A stretch of 22,458 nucleotides of DNA from a virus: IMG/VR virus record IMGVR_UViG_3300017744_000178, positions 1-22,458 of that record, one strand, 5' to 3'. A model generated the notes under the pieces. That model was not told where the DNA came from and made no database searches. It saw only the letters and a list, made by a program, of their open reading frames with translations. Position 1 is the first letter of the stretch. The number at the start of each line of letters is the position of its first letter. Position numbers and translations under genes: made by a program. This document shows positions 1 through 8,171 of the stretch, piece by piece.

Positions 1-525
1 ATGAGGCATATCATAATAAGTTCCGATAAAGATAGACCCCATTTTTATTGTTCCTGCATTAGTAGTATCATCAGCACTTTTTATCCTAAATACCCATCGC
101 TCAAATTCACCACCCTCTATACCGTGTTCTACTTCATATAGACTAAAACCATCATATTCAGGGACTTCATCCCTACCCCAATTAACTATTTCTATTCCTT
201 GTCCATAGCTATCAGCTGCATTCTCAATATTAATTTTTACACGAGGTTCTATATTTACACTATTAAAGTTATGACCAAGAAATCCATAGACTGTTTTGTT
301 GTGAGTCGAGTTTCTTATTATTTCCTCACTTAAAAGATTTGAAGTTTTATATGAAAAAAAGTCAGCTAAGTCCTCTGAGCCTCCATGAGTAAAATCATAG
401 CTTCCTGCATTTGTGGGATTTAGACCACAAGGAAAATATTGAGATTCATAACCTGTTAATCCTATTGCCCTTAAATAACTAAATATATCTACATAAAATC
501 TTGGTGTGCCTACGTTCTGTGCCAT
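1..525 (-). CDS. Putative distal tail / appendage protein (3' end beyond the window)
   Basis: The reading frame starts with ATG at 525-523 and stays open for 175 codons to the window edge, so the C-terminus is missing. The start is well supported. A strong Shine-Dalgarno sequence (GGAGGAGG) lies just upstream, and the ATG overlaps the TAA of the preceding gene by one base (TAATG). The protein begins MAQNVGTPRFYVDIFSY and later shows a 'FLGHNFNS' segment followed by many short beta-type stretches. It ends in this window with a 'GSIFIGTYYDMPH' stretch. This pattern (GTP-FYVD opening, LGHN, then an 'iG.yydmP' segment) looks to me like a recurrent beta-sandwich tail protein of marine phages, but I cannot name a family. 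Position after the tail hub and a 215-aa tail protein supports a tail-tip or periphery role. Virion protein is a fair call; the exact function is not known. Confidence 0.6.
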   Translation of the reverse strand, partial: MAQNVGTPRFYVDIFSYLRAIGLTGYESQYFPCGLNPTNAGSYDFTHGGSEDLADFFSYKTSNLLSEEIIRNSTHNKTVYGFLGHNFNSVNIEPRVKINIENAADSYGQGIEIVNWGRDEVPEYDGFSLYEVEHGIEGGEFERWVFRIKSADDTTNAGTIKMGSIFIGTYYDMPH

Positions 526-1172
526 TAATATCCTCCTCCACCACCTGAACTGCTACCACCACTTGAACTTGCAGAGGTGATTGGAGTTGTGGCTTGCCTA
601 ATTTGTGAAATTTGTTTTTTTGTTATATTGACTCTATCTTTATGAGGATATATATTTACGGAATCTTGAGTATGTACTCCACCTGTCATAACAACACCAT
701 CAGAATGGATATGTATCAACTCATTAGCAGGTACAGGAGTTCCATCGCTATATTGATATTGCCCCTTAGATTGTGTCCTAATATTATTATTAACTACAAT
801 GTTATGCTTATTGAATCTTTGCTGAGATCCTATAAGATATTTACCATTACGAGTTCCCCACAGTGAACCATCATCTTCCCACTTTTCTTTATCTAATTCC
901 CAGTAATCTACACCTTGTAGTACAACATCTTCTCTCTCTAAAACATTATTCTTTACCGACTTACAAGACAAGATCCTAAGATCGCCTACATAATTAAATA
1001 GCTCCTGAGGCATATTAGTTCCATCAAGCATTACACCTACAATCTTATTTTTATTTGCAGACAAAAAAAGACTATCAGGACTATTTGTAATTCTGACTGA
1101 GCCCTTATACCTTAACTCAAAACCCTGAGAGTCACCATCAAATAAAACTTCGCCATTTCCATAAGTTATCAT
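525..1172 (-). CDS. Putative tail protein with HIH...M.G..H motif and Gly/Ser-rich C-terminus
   Basis: A 215-aa protein of unknown function. It starts at ATG 1172 behind a GGAAG-type ribosome site and only two bases after the stop of the tail hub gene. The first 110 residues look beta-rich and globular. Around residues 140-170 there is a histidine motif, H154-I-H156, M162-T-G164 and H167. I recognise this kind of 'y.IH.dg..M.G..H' segment from small virion proteins of marine phages. The last 20 residues are almost only Ser and Gly and end GGGGGY. The final Gly codons also supply the Shine-Dalgarno sequence for the next gene. The gene order (hub, this protein, next tail protein) suggests a component of the tail tip. 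The HxH could bind a metal ion, but that is inference. No catalytic domain or signal peptide is visible. Confidence 0.65.
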   Translation of the reverse strand: MITYGNGEVLFDGDSQGFELRYKGSVRITNSPDSLFLSANKNKIVGVMLDGTNMPQELFNYVGDLRILSCKSVKNNVLEREDVVLQGVDYWELDKEKWEDDGSLWGTRNGKYLIGSQQRFNKHNIVVNNNIRTQSKGQYQYSDGTPVPANELIHIHSDGVVMTGGVHTQDSVNIYPHKDRVNITKKQISQIRQATTPITSASSSGGSSSGGGGGY

Positions 1173-1174
1173 AA

Positions 1175-4100
1175 TTATTCTTCCAGTATAGCGTTCATAA
1201 GTATAACAATATCTAAAATATTAATTAGAGAATCATCATTCATATCCATTACCATATGTGTATGTGCTTCTAAATTTTCATCGCCCATAAAATCAATTTG
1301 ACCTAAAATAAAATTAATCATTAGAACAATATCCAATATATTCAACCCACCATCTGCGTTAGCATCTCCACTTAAAAAAGGAGGAGCACCTTGAGTAAAT
1401 ACCTGTAATTCAATATCTACTGATTCATTTGTGTTTATTGGAAAATCTTGGTCGTTAAATTGTGTTAAAGAATCACCTATTCCATCTCCATTAGTATCAA
1501 GTTCTTCTTGTGGATAAAATATATAGAGATTTGGATTGCTCTGTGAGCCTAAATAGCTATGGGTAAATCTGAATATATTAGGAGCACCAAAAGCAGGTGC
1601 ATTTAAACTTGTAATTACCTCTCCATTCAATTTTAGGGTTAAAAGATAATATACGCTTGACCCATTACTATATGTAGCAGGTATTATTCCATCTAAATTA
1701 TTTTGCTCATTAGGGATTGTAATCCGTAAATATGAACTCCCTGCGGCCTGAACAATTCCAGACAAGTTATAAAACTCACCTTCTTCTTCTTCTTCTTGTG
1801 CTTCTATTACTACAGATTGTGATGCGTTAGTTATATTCCCAGAAGAATCTATTGATTCATAGAATACTTGGAAAGAACCTGCCTCTGAATAACTTCCTGC
1901 TAATTGAGCTTCCTCTGCCATTGTATTGCTATATGTAATATCTACAGTTAATTCTCCATCTGTATAATCAACAGCAGTAGCAGTAAATGGAACAAAAGCA
2001 TCCCCTACAGTATATGTTAGTGATGCACTTCCAAAAGTTATAACTGGAGCAGTTGTATCTTCAGGTCCTATTACCTCATCATCCCAATCACTATTATCAA
2101 CATCCCCTAATGCGTGTAATTGCATACACTCAACAGATAATGAATCTAAACTCTTTGTAGTAGAAGTTACCATAAATAAAGGGTATCTTGTTTGAAAATT
2201 AACTGACCTTAATGCAGTATAGTTTATACCATAAGCCTTTACACCTTGAAATAGCTTCTCAAACTTTACTAAATCCCCAATCTCTAAATCGATGTATTGT
2301 AGTGGGAGTTTAAGGTTAAATATTAAATGATCATTCTTATATTGCTCTGATAAGAAAGATGCCAAGTCATCAGCAGTTTCCTTGTGTCTAATATGATCTG
2401 ATCCAAATTCTAAATGTGCATCAGCAGAATCTTCAATGCCATAGTATGAGTCAGCCCCTAAGTCTTCAGAGAAAGCTGTTTTTAAGTATGAATCTTGTGC
2501 ATAGTCTTTATGGTAAGATACAGTTACCTTCTTGTAAATCTGCTCAGGTTTGGTTTTCTTAAATGAGTAAGATATAACCTCTGATTCTTTAATTGGAGTG
2601 GCATTTACATAATCACCATTTAAAGTATAGCTATCTTTAACTGTATTGAAACCAAAACTACCATCATTCTTAAATTTAGGAAAGCACTTAGTAGACTTAG
2701 CTATATCTTCAATAAGTTTCTTTGATGAGATCTTCTGGTTTACAGTAAAAGCAAACCTCCAGTCAGCGTGTTGCAACTTTGCCTGTTCGTATTCATCGTA
2801 ATTAATGTTCTCGTGTCCAATCTCACTTCTAACTAAATCATAGATAATATCAATAGGGTTTTCAATTAATTCATACTCAGTAGTAGGGAAAAATCCTCCT
2901 GTGTCTACAAAACTTGGCCATAGACTTGAATCAGGATGGTCAACAAATGTATTTATTCTGCCATTTACATTAGCGTAGAAATCTTTGTCCGTAGTTCCTT
3001 TTGATATTCCCCATCTCCAATAGTCTAAATTCTTTGCCCTTACCTTTATGGTTATTGAACGTGGATGATAGAAAGTTCCAAAAGCTACATTAGTAAACCC
3101 TAACTTAAAACCATCAAACCCTTTTGGAGTTAGATTGTTTGACGCCGCATTTGTATCTGTTCCCTTAATACATACAAAGTCATTGCCTGATGGACCTGCT
3201 TGTCCCCATAAATGCGTTCCAGCGTTGGTTGTGAATTGAAAGAGGAAATCTGGCTGTATAGATGAAGGGATAAGTTGAGACCCAGTGTCAATATATCCTT
3301 CGCCCATAAAAAAATCATCATTATTCGTAAAAGTATGAGTTGGGTCATAATTACTGTAATCTCCAACAGGGATTTCAAAATTATCCTCTCTGTCCATTCT
3401 TGTTCCATTAAAGAAGAAAGTAACTTTCTCTGCATCAAATGCAAAGCTTCTATCTACAACATATTTAAAATGTAAAAATGGCATAGCCATATTGAACGTA
3501 GCGCCTGTTCCCCCAACCTCATAGGTTCTTTGATTATCAAATAGCACAAAACTTTCATCATCCAATGTTAAATTATGGAAATCTGCACCTGATAAATCCA
3601 TTATTGAAGTAACTCCTGCGACAGAGTCAGTAACATCATCAACCCAATCACTTGGAGGCAATAGCACATCAAAACTATCAGAACTTGAAAGGAAAGATGT
3701 AAATAAAATGTTATTTATAAAAAGGTCATTTTCTTGAAATCTCAACAACTTACAGTTAATGTTACTAAATGGAGATTCATCCTCTACATATTGTTTTGTG
3801 CTTGTAGTAAACACTATCGTTGCATCTGTATTTTCACCCACTAAATATTGGTCTAAATCCCACCCAATAGAATTTGCGTGTCCAGAATTAGTAAGCATAT
3901 ATTTTGGCACATTAGCATACGAATTGCCATTTGAAACATATAATGGATAAATTATATTATCTATTAAATCAACTTCCTCAGAAATGTAATTTTTTATCTC
4001 ACGATAGTCTGGGATAATATAAGTACCTCCATCTACTCTTAGTACGCAAGGACTCTTATCTACTCCTCCATAAACTATTGGTATTGGCTTATTCTTATAT

Positions 4101-4723
4101 TTATCAGGAACATTATTATCGACCCCTAAATATTCGCTTGGCAAACTCTTATGTGTCTTTTGCTCTGTTAAATCTTCAAGCTCTACCCTAACTTTCTCGT
4201 CATCGTGAGATATGCGCCTAATAATTCCCTGATAGACCATTTTAGCCATCATAATAGCATCTTGATCATCTACATATCTGTCATAAAAAGATTGGACAGG
4301 ATCATAGTTAAGGACCCCAAATATAGTAGAGTATGCAGTAACAGATGGAGAAACGAATTGGATGCTAACTTTCCAGTTAAGTAGGCTTGTATCAGATAAA
4401 ATATCAGTAAACCTTTCTCCTTCATATTCAATATTAGATATATTTAAATTAACACTTGAGATCTTAAATTTTCGAGATTCAACATCTACAGATTCCTTAA
4501 TAGACGGTATGTTTAAAAGAAGTGGTTTAAAATAAACACTATCAAGATTTAGCGCAGTGTTTCCCATAAGCCTATGTATATGCCCCAAAGATACATTGTT
4601 AGTAGAGAGTGTGATTACTCTATCATGGTTTTCCATAGTATTAAACATATCTTCAGGTGGTTCAATAGTTACTATTGGATATAGCTGGGTATTCTGACCC
4701 TTTATATCATCTTCAAAAGACAT
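1175..4723 (-). CDS. Large tail hub / tip protein with Ig-like and dockerin-like C-terminal extension
   Basis: This is the largest protein in the window, at 1182 aa. It begins at ATG 4723, overlapping the tape-measure stop (TAATG), with AGGAG seven bases upstream. Residues about 1-880 fit a siphophage tail hub or tail-associated protein. A hub-like 'GIIRRISHDDEKVRVELEDL' segment precedes 'KPIPIVYGG', and an 'IENPIDIIYDLVRSEIG' segment follows. The position right after the tape measure fits as well. The rest looks like an add-on. Residues 889-976 resemble a DUF5011-type Ig-like module (opening DTTAPVITF, with TVGD and DSSGN). Next come an EEEEE linker, a beta-rich module at about 984-1075, a DTNGDGIGD calcium-binding-type loop (1076-1084), and two dockerin-type-I-like repeats (1119-1141 and 1160-1182). 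Each repeat carries Asp/Asn ligand positions followed by an NILDIV helix. The hub role is inferred from order and motifs. The dockerin call is from the repeated pattern. Confidence 0.8.
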   Translation of the reverse strand: MSFEDDIKGQNTQLYPIVTIEPPEDMFNTMENHDRVITLSTNNVSLGHIHRLMGNTALNLDSVYFKPLLLNIPSIKESVDVESRKFKISSVNLNISNIEYEGERFTDILSDTSLLNWKVSIQFVSPSVTAYSTIFGVLNYDPVQSFYDRYVDDQDAIMMAKMVYQGIIRRISHDDEKVRVELEDLTEQKTHKSLPSEYLGVDNNVPDKYKNKPIPIVYGGVDKSPCVLRVDGGTYIIPDYREIKNYISEEVDLIDNIIYPLYVSNGNSYANVPKYMLTNSGHANSIGWDLDQYLVGENTDATIVFTTSTKQYVEDESPFSNINCKLLRFQENDLFINNILFTSFLSSSDSFDVLLPPSDWVDDVTDSVAGVTSIMDLSGADFHNLTLDDESFVLFDNQRTYEVGGTGATFNMAMPFLHFKYVVDRSFAFDAEKVTFFFNGTRMDREDNFEIPVGDYSNYDPTHTFTNNDDFFMGEGYIDTGSQLIPSSIQPDFLFQFTTNAGTHLWGQAGPSGNDFVCIKGTDTNAASNNLTPKGFDGFKLGFTNVAFGTFYHPRSITIKVRAKNLDYWRWGISKGTTDKDFYANVNGRINTFVDHPDSSLWPSFVDTGGFFPTTEYELIENPIDIIYDLVRSEIGHENINYDEYEQAKLQHADWRFAFTVNQKISSKKLIEDIAKSTKCFPKFKNDGSFGFNTVKDSYTLNGDYVNATPIKESEVISYSFKKTKPEQIYKKVTVSYHKDYAQDSYLKTAFSEDLGADSYYGIEDSADAHLEFGSDHIRHKETADDLASFLSEQYKNDHLIFNLKLPLQYIDLEIGDLVKFEKLFQGVKAYGINYTALRSVNFQTRYPLFMVTSTTKSLDSLSVECMQLHALGDVDNSDWDDEVIGPEDTTAPVITFGSASLTYTVGDAFVPFTATAVDYTDGELTVDITYSNTMAEEAQLAGSYSEAGSFQVFYESIDSSGNITNASQSVVIEAQEEEEEGEFYNLSGIVQAAGSSYLRITIPNEQNNLDGIIPATYSNGSSVYYLLTLKLNGEVITSLNAPAFGAPNIFRFTHSYLGSQSNPNLYIFYPQEELDTNGDGIGDSLTQFNDQDFPINTNESVDIELQVFTQGAPPFLSGDANADGGLNILDIVLMINFILGQIDFMGDENLEAHTHMVMDMNDDSLINILDIVILMNAILEE

Positions 4724-6513
4724 TAAGAAACTCCTATGTCAGCACCACGTCTGATCGCTTCTTTAATCATTGGGATAGCTTCATCTTCTATAAAGTCTTG
4801 ACTCATTACATTCCCACTAAAAGATACATTAACACTGCTTTGTGGACCATTTATATTTGGGGATGATAATGGAGTTATTTGCACACGCTCTTGTCCTCCA
4901 GCGTTATCCCCAACCATTATCATTTGAGGGCCAGAAGTTACAAAATCACCACCCTTTGCAAACTTAGGAACAACCTGCTCGAATAGAAGTGCGGCCGAAG
5001 CTGCTCCTACTGCACCAGTTACCAGACCTGCAAAACCTTTAGAGGATATTTCTTCTTTCAGCATTCCTGCTATCATCTGCGCAAAGTAACCTTTAATAGT
5101 AGACCTGATAATATTTAAGGCATCATTGCCTGTTTGAATGTTTGCAAGCCCTTGCTCAAGCGTACTTTTTTTAGTAGCATCGACTTGATTTGTTAAATCT
5201 TTTTGAGCGCCTATTTGTAGATCTTTGCCTTTTTTTATCCTCTTATCACTTTCTACTATGTTGTCATTAACAACAAGAACCTTACTACCATAATTGCTCC
5301 ATATTTCAGCCATCTTATCAGCTACTTCTTGATTGCTATTTACTTGATCATCAAACAATTCACCCATGCTTGTTGTGGCCAGACTTAATCCTTCTTCGCT
5401 TATCTTAGGCGTAAGCTCAAACTCGACACCAGGTAATTTATTTACCTGTTCCTTCATTAGATTGACCGCATCTATAAAAAAGTTAGCTATCTTAATTCCC
5501 ATCAATTTGCCCATTACAATTATTGGCTCGAATAGAAACTCAGCAGTTCTTTTAATTATATTAAAGGCTTCTGTCATAACAAAACCCATTGCAACTAAAA
5601 TACCGCCTAAAACATTTTTCATCGCACTTGAATCAAACATAACTTTAAGCGAGTCAATTATAGCATCACTTAAAGCATTCATATTTAGTAATATGTTTTT
5701 ACCTGTTTGAGCAAAGTCTATATCAAGAGCCCTCATTAATGTATTTGATATTTGTCCACTTACTTCAGAAATAACATCAAGAGCACTACTAAATGCTGGT
5801 TCCAGCTTAGTACCTATTGCGGTAGCAGTATCTATAAAGGACACTTTCATTTGTTGCATTTTATCAGATACAGTTAATTGTTCATCACCAAGATCAGCAA
5901 CCAGTCGTTTAGCTTGTCGCATTGTTTCATTGTTAAATGCTATTTTTTTCTCTGCATCTGTTAGTTCACTTGTGGACTTCTTTAATTCTTTTGCATAAGT
6001 TTTATTGGCTGTTTCCAGATCAACCATAATACCAAGATTATCAAGCATTAGTTTAGATTGCCTACCCATACCAGTTACAAGAGAATCAACACCAAACTTA
6101 GCATCCTCACCGACCGCGGCTCCAAGTCTTTGTGCAATATCAAACATCTCAGCCATCTGTTCAGAGGAATCAGCTATTCCGAGTAGCATAGCATTGTTAC
6201 TCATAGTCATAATATCCTGCTTACTGACAGTTCCATCCAATGCAGTCTGATATTGTTTTAAAGCATTGCTACTAAATCCAGCATTCCGATTCAAGTTATT
6301 AAAAGCCAGTTCGACCTTCTTCATTTCTCCAGCCATGTGTACAGCTTTAAGACCTGCACCGCCTAATGCAGTTCCAACGATAGCTGTTCCTTTAGCTACC
6401 TTTGTTCCAACACCAATAACCGCTCCCATACTGTTCTTTAATGCTTTAAATCCAGCTGAAGCCTGTTTTAAACCTTTTGTAGTTATTTCTATTAAAAATT
6501 TACTTTTTGACAT
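4723..6513 (-). CDS. Tail tape measure protein
   Basis: A 596-aa protein that should act as the length ruler inside the tail tube during assembly and pass to the host envelope at infection. It opens with 'KFLIEITTKGLKQASAGFKALK', the usual start of tape measures. An Ala/Gly-rich hydrophobic stretch follows (about residues 31-58), then a long helical region with Gln, Lys and Glu. Two further hydrophobic stretches lie around residue 300 and around residues 470-515. The segment with 'MGRQSKLMLDNLGI' is a common tape-measure motif. The start is ATG 6513 with a strong AAGGAGG site. It overlaps the end of the frameshifted chaperone ORF by 14 bases. At the accepted ratio of about 1.5 angstroms per residue, it would specify a tail of roughly 90 nm, which is short for a siphovirus. 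Confidence 0.93.
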   Translation of the reverse strand: MSKSKFLIEITTKGLKQASAGFKALKNSMGAVIGVGTKVAKGTAIVGTALGGAGLKAVHMAGEMKKVELAFNNLNRNAGFSSNALKQYQTALDGTVSKQDIMTMSNNAMLLGIADSSEQMAEMFDIAQRLGAAVGEDAKFGVDSLVTGMGRQSKLMLDNLGIMVDLETANKTYAKELKKSTSELTDAEKKIAFNNETMRQAKRLVADLGDEQLTVSDKMQQMKVSFIDTATAIGTKLEPAFSSALDVISEVSGQISNTLMRALDIDFAQTGKNILLNMNALSDAIIDSLKVMFDSSAMKNVLGGILVAMGFVMTEAFNIIKRTAEFLFEPIIVMGKLMGIKIANFFIDAVNLMKEQVNKLPGVEFELTPKISEEGLSLATTSMGELFDDQVNSNQEVADKMAEIWSNYGSKVLVVNDNIVESDKRIKKGKDLQIGAQKDLTNQVDATKKSTLEQGLANIQTGNDALNIIRSTIKGYFAQMIAGMLKEEISSKGFAGLVTGAVGAASAALLFEQVVPKFAKGGDFVTSGPQMIMVGDNAGGQERVQITPLSSPNINGPQSSVNVSFSGNVMSQDFIEDEAIPMIKEAIRRGADIGVS

Positions 6514-6922
6514 TCTTTTCCTCCTTATTCACACAGGAATTATATTCTTGTTCGATGATCATAAAGTCATCAACGATGTAGCTTGGAGTTTCTTGCATAG
6601 ATGGATATGGAGAGCATGAAAAGGTCTTACAATAGTTATACTCTTTAATCGTGGTTTGATGTTTTGCAGATAAAAGGGTTTCATAGTCAGTAAAGAAAGG
6701 ACACTGGGAATATAAAGACTTCCCAAGCTCATAGCCTTCCTTTTGAGAGATAGAATATAGTTTTTCAATTTCTTCATACACATCTTCTATACTCTCATAT
6801 ACCCTTTTCTTGTTAGTTACAAGTGATACTGCTTTATAAGGATATTCGTCTTTAAAACGAGATGGACCCAATCCATTAAAACTTATCCATACATTAATCC
6901 TTAACAGAGCATCATCAATTAC
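6500..6922 (-). CDS. Tail assembly chaperone, gpT-like part made by -1 frameshift (gpGT-like fusion)
   Basis: This reading frame has no good start of its own. The first in-frame start-like codon is a TTG at 6871 without a convincing ribosome site, and no in-frame ATG appears until the last third. The frame is open upstream to 6928, so it overlaps the end of the 88-aa ORF in the -1 frame. Slippage on A AAA AAG (6922-6928) would join all 88 residues of that ORF to 140 residues starting VIDDALLRINVW, giving a 228-aa fusion. This is the layout of lambda G and GT: a short and a long chaperone, the long one bridging tape measure and tube protein, just upstream of the tape measure gene. The gpT-like part contains several cysteines (SQCPFF, YCKTFSC, NSC). 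The chaperone role follows from position and frameshift, not from sequence similarity. Confidence 0.82.
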   Translation of the reverse strand, partial: VIDDALLRINVWISFNGLGPSRFKDEYPYKAVSLVTNKKRVYESIEDVYEEIEKLYSISQKEGYELGKSLYSQCPFFTDYETLLSAKHQTTIKEYNYCKTFSCSPYPSMQETPSYIVDDFMIIEQEYNSCVNKEEKNVKK

Positions 6923-7185
6923 TTTTTTTTATTAGCTTCCTCAAATATAGCATTCGCAATAGCTACGATCTCATCAGTAGAATACTTATTTAAATCATCC
7001 TCATTTAGCTCTGTGCAATCCAAGACGACCTTACCCCAGAAACTAAAGCTTGGAATTGTACCAGAAGCACTTTCTTTAAGCATCATGTCATTCAGCTCAC
7101 ATCTTTTTTTCCAAGTTATAGGTAAAACCTCGATCTCAAAAGCCTTAAATTTCTGATTTATTGATTTATCTGGTGTAATCTTCAT
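6919..7185 (-). CDS. Tail assembly chaperone, gpG-like (frameshift upstream ORF)
   Basis: An 88-aa acidic protein starting at ATG 7185, which overlaps the stop of the tube protein gene by one base (TAATG). It ends in ANKKK, encoded by the slippery run AAT AAA AAA AAG TAA. It lies exactly between the major tail protein and the tape measure. In long-tailed phages that place is held by the tail assembly chaperone pair, which coats the tape measure until the tube polymerises. These chaperones are not part of the mature virion. Most ribosomes would make this short form, and a minority would shift to make the 228-aa fusion. No motif identifies the family, but the length, position and recoding signal together make the role very likely. 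Confidence 0.85.
   Translation of the reverse strand: MKITPDKSINQKFKAFEIEVLPITWKKRCELNDMMLKESASGTIPSFSFWGKVVLDCTELNEDDLNKYSTDEIVAIANAIFEEANKKK
6922..6942 (-). promoter_or_regulatory. Programmed -1 ribosomal frameshift site (A AAA AAG with upstream SD-like stimulator)
   Basis: On the minus strand the heptamer A AAA AAG occupies 6928-6922 in the correct phase relative to the 88-aa ORF (codons AAA, AAA, AAG). The zero-frame stop TAA follows at once (6921-6919). After a one-base backward slip the tRNAs re-pair on AAA AAA and translation continues with GTA into the downstream frame. A Shine-Dalgarno-like GAGGA lies at 6942-6938, nine bases before the heptamer, comparable to the stimulator of the E. 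coli dnaX frameshift site. The run contains eight A residues, so transcriptional slippage could add to the effect. I see no strong downstream hairpin by eye. Confidence 0.85.
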
Positions 7186-8171
7186 TATGCAGTATGTATT
7201 TCAATTAAAGCGTTTGTAACATTCGCAGAATTATAAGTGAAAACTAAAGGGATAGTATCTTTCCAGCCATCATCATCCATTGAGATTCCAGTTTCTCCAA
7301 CAAAGACTTTATCACCTTGAATCTTAAATGTTCCATCATCAAGAATCAAAGCCATTCCAGCCTCATTGTCAATAGCTGACACTGATTCACCATCTCTTTT
7401 CACCGTTATATTCCCAGTTACACTAATATCTCCCATAGCATAACCAGTTGGTTTGAAATTTGCGCTTGAATCAAAACCTATTCTATTTACATCCTTAGTA
7501 ATTGTAACATCAAAACCATAAACCAGAACATCTTCACCATCTAAGGTAGATGTGGTTAGGTCATGGATATTAAAATAAGCAGTTTGATCTGCTACTGTAG
7601 TTTCTGTACCGCCAGAATAAGATTTATCTGCAAGAGTTGGAATATATCCAGTAACAAAAGTTGCTGTACATAAATAGACACCAGCATTATCGTTTATATT
7701 CCCAGAGATAGAAAGAGAATTGCAGAGGCAACTTATAAAGCTTACATCAGTTCCAGTATGATGAGCATTTTCAATAGTAATTGTTACTGGCAAAGCATTA
7801 CTTTCCCCATCAGTTAATTTAACTGTTGTAGGCATTGAACCTAAAACCTTTAGCTCATTAACTCCATCTTCAAATAGATTTAAACAAACCCTATTTAGGG
7901 AATCGGCTGTAGCCATAAATGTCATCGAAACCTCGAACATTCTATCATGTTTATTCCATTTTACCATTTGATCACTTAAAGTAGCCCCAGTTTGACCAGT
8001 TCTTTTGGGTGCCTCCATTAAACTATGCTTGAATGGATTATCAAAACTATAATCAGTTACAGGCATATTAATTCTGGTAGCGTCATTAGCGGCGATTGTT
8101 CCAACTGTGGTTTCAGTTGCAATCGTTACAAAAGTATCTTGTTTTGTTTGAAAAGTAGTTGATAGTGTCAT
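7185..8171 (-). CDS. Major tail tube protein
   Basis: A 328-aa protein expected to form the stacked rings of the non-contractile tail tube. It starts at ATG 8171, overlapping the stop of the 63-aa gene (TAATG), and is followed by the chaperone pair and tape measure, the normal order in siphophages. The N-terminus (LSTTFQTKQDTFVTIATETT, then 'INMPVTDYSFDNPFKHS') and the middle 'FEVSMTFMATAD' segment fit tube proteins, which open with a beta strand and an exposed loop. The C-terminal half contains repeated beta-type stretches, such as 'YGFDVTITKDVNRIG' and 'GDISVTGNITVKRDG'. This may be a second tube-like or Ig-like domain, and the length is above the roughly 150-250 aa of simple tube proteins. 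Confidence is high from position and composition; no single signature motif proves it. Confidence 0.82.
   Translation of the reverse strand: MTLSTTFQTKQDTFVTIATETTVGTIAANDATRINMPVTDYSFDNPFKHSLMEAPKRTGQTGATLSDQMVKWNKHDRMFEVSMTFMATADSLNRVCLNLFEDGVNELKVLGSMPTTVKLTDGESNALPVTITIENAHHTGTDVSFISCLCNSLSISGNINDNAGVYLCTATFVTGYIPTLADKSYSGGTETTVADQTAYFNIHDLTTSTLDGEDVLVYGFDVTITKDVNRIGFDSSANFKPTGYAMGDISVTGNITVKRDGESVSAIDNEAGMALILDDGTFKIQGDKVFVGETGISMDDDGWKDTIPLVFTYNSANVTNALIEIHTA

Noticed and set aside
1780-1800. CTT microsatellite as a regulatory repeat
   Set aside because: It only encodes the Glu-rich linker between two modules of the tail hub.
3130-3444. Minus-strand 104-codon frame inside the tail hub gene
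   Set aside because: It lies in another frame within a clear coding gene and has no start signal or domain.
5366-5710. Plus-strand open frames opposite the tape measure, terminase, portal and other genes
   Set aside because: They are antisense to well-supported genes, have biased compositions expected from the complementary strand, and lack ribosome sites or recognisable domains.
6500-6871. Independent 123-aa gene starting at TTG 6871
   Set aside because: No convincing ribosome site precedes it. The frame is open back to a canonical slippery heptamer in the preceding gene, so a frameshift fusion explains it better.
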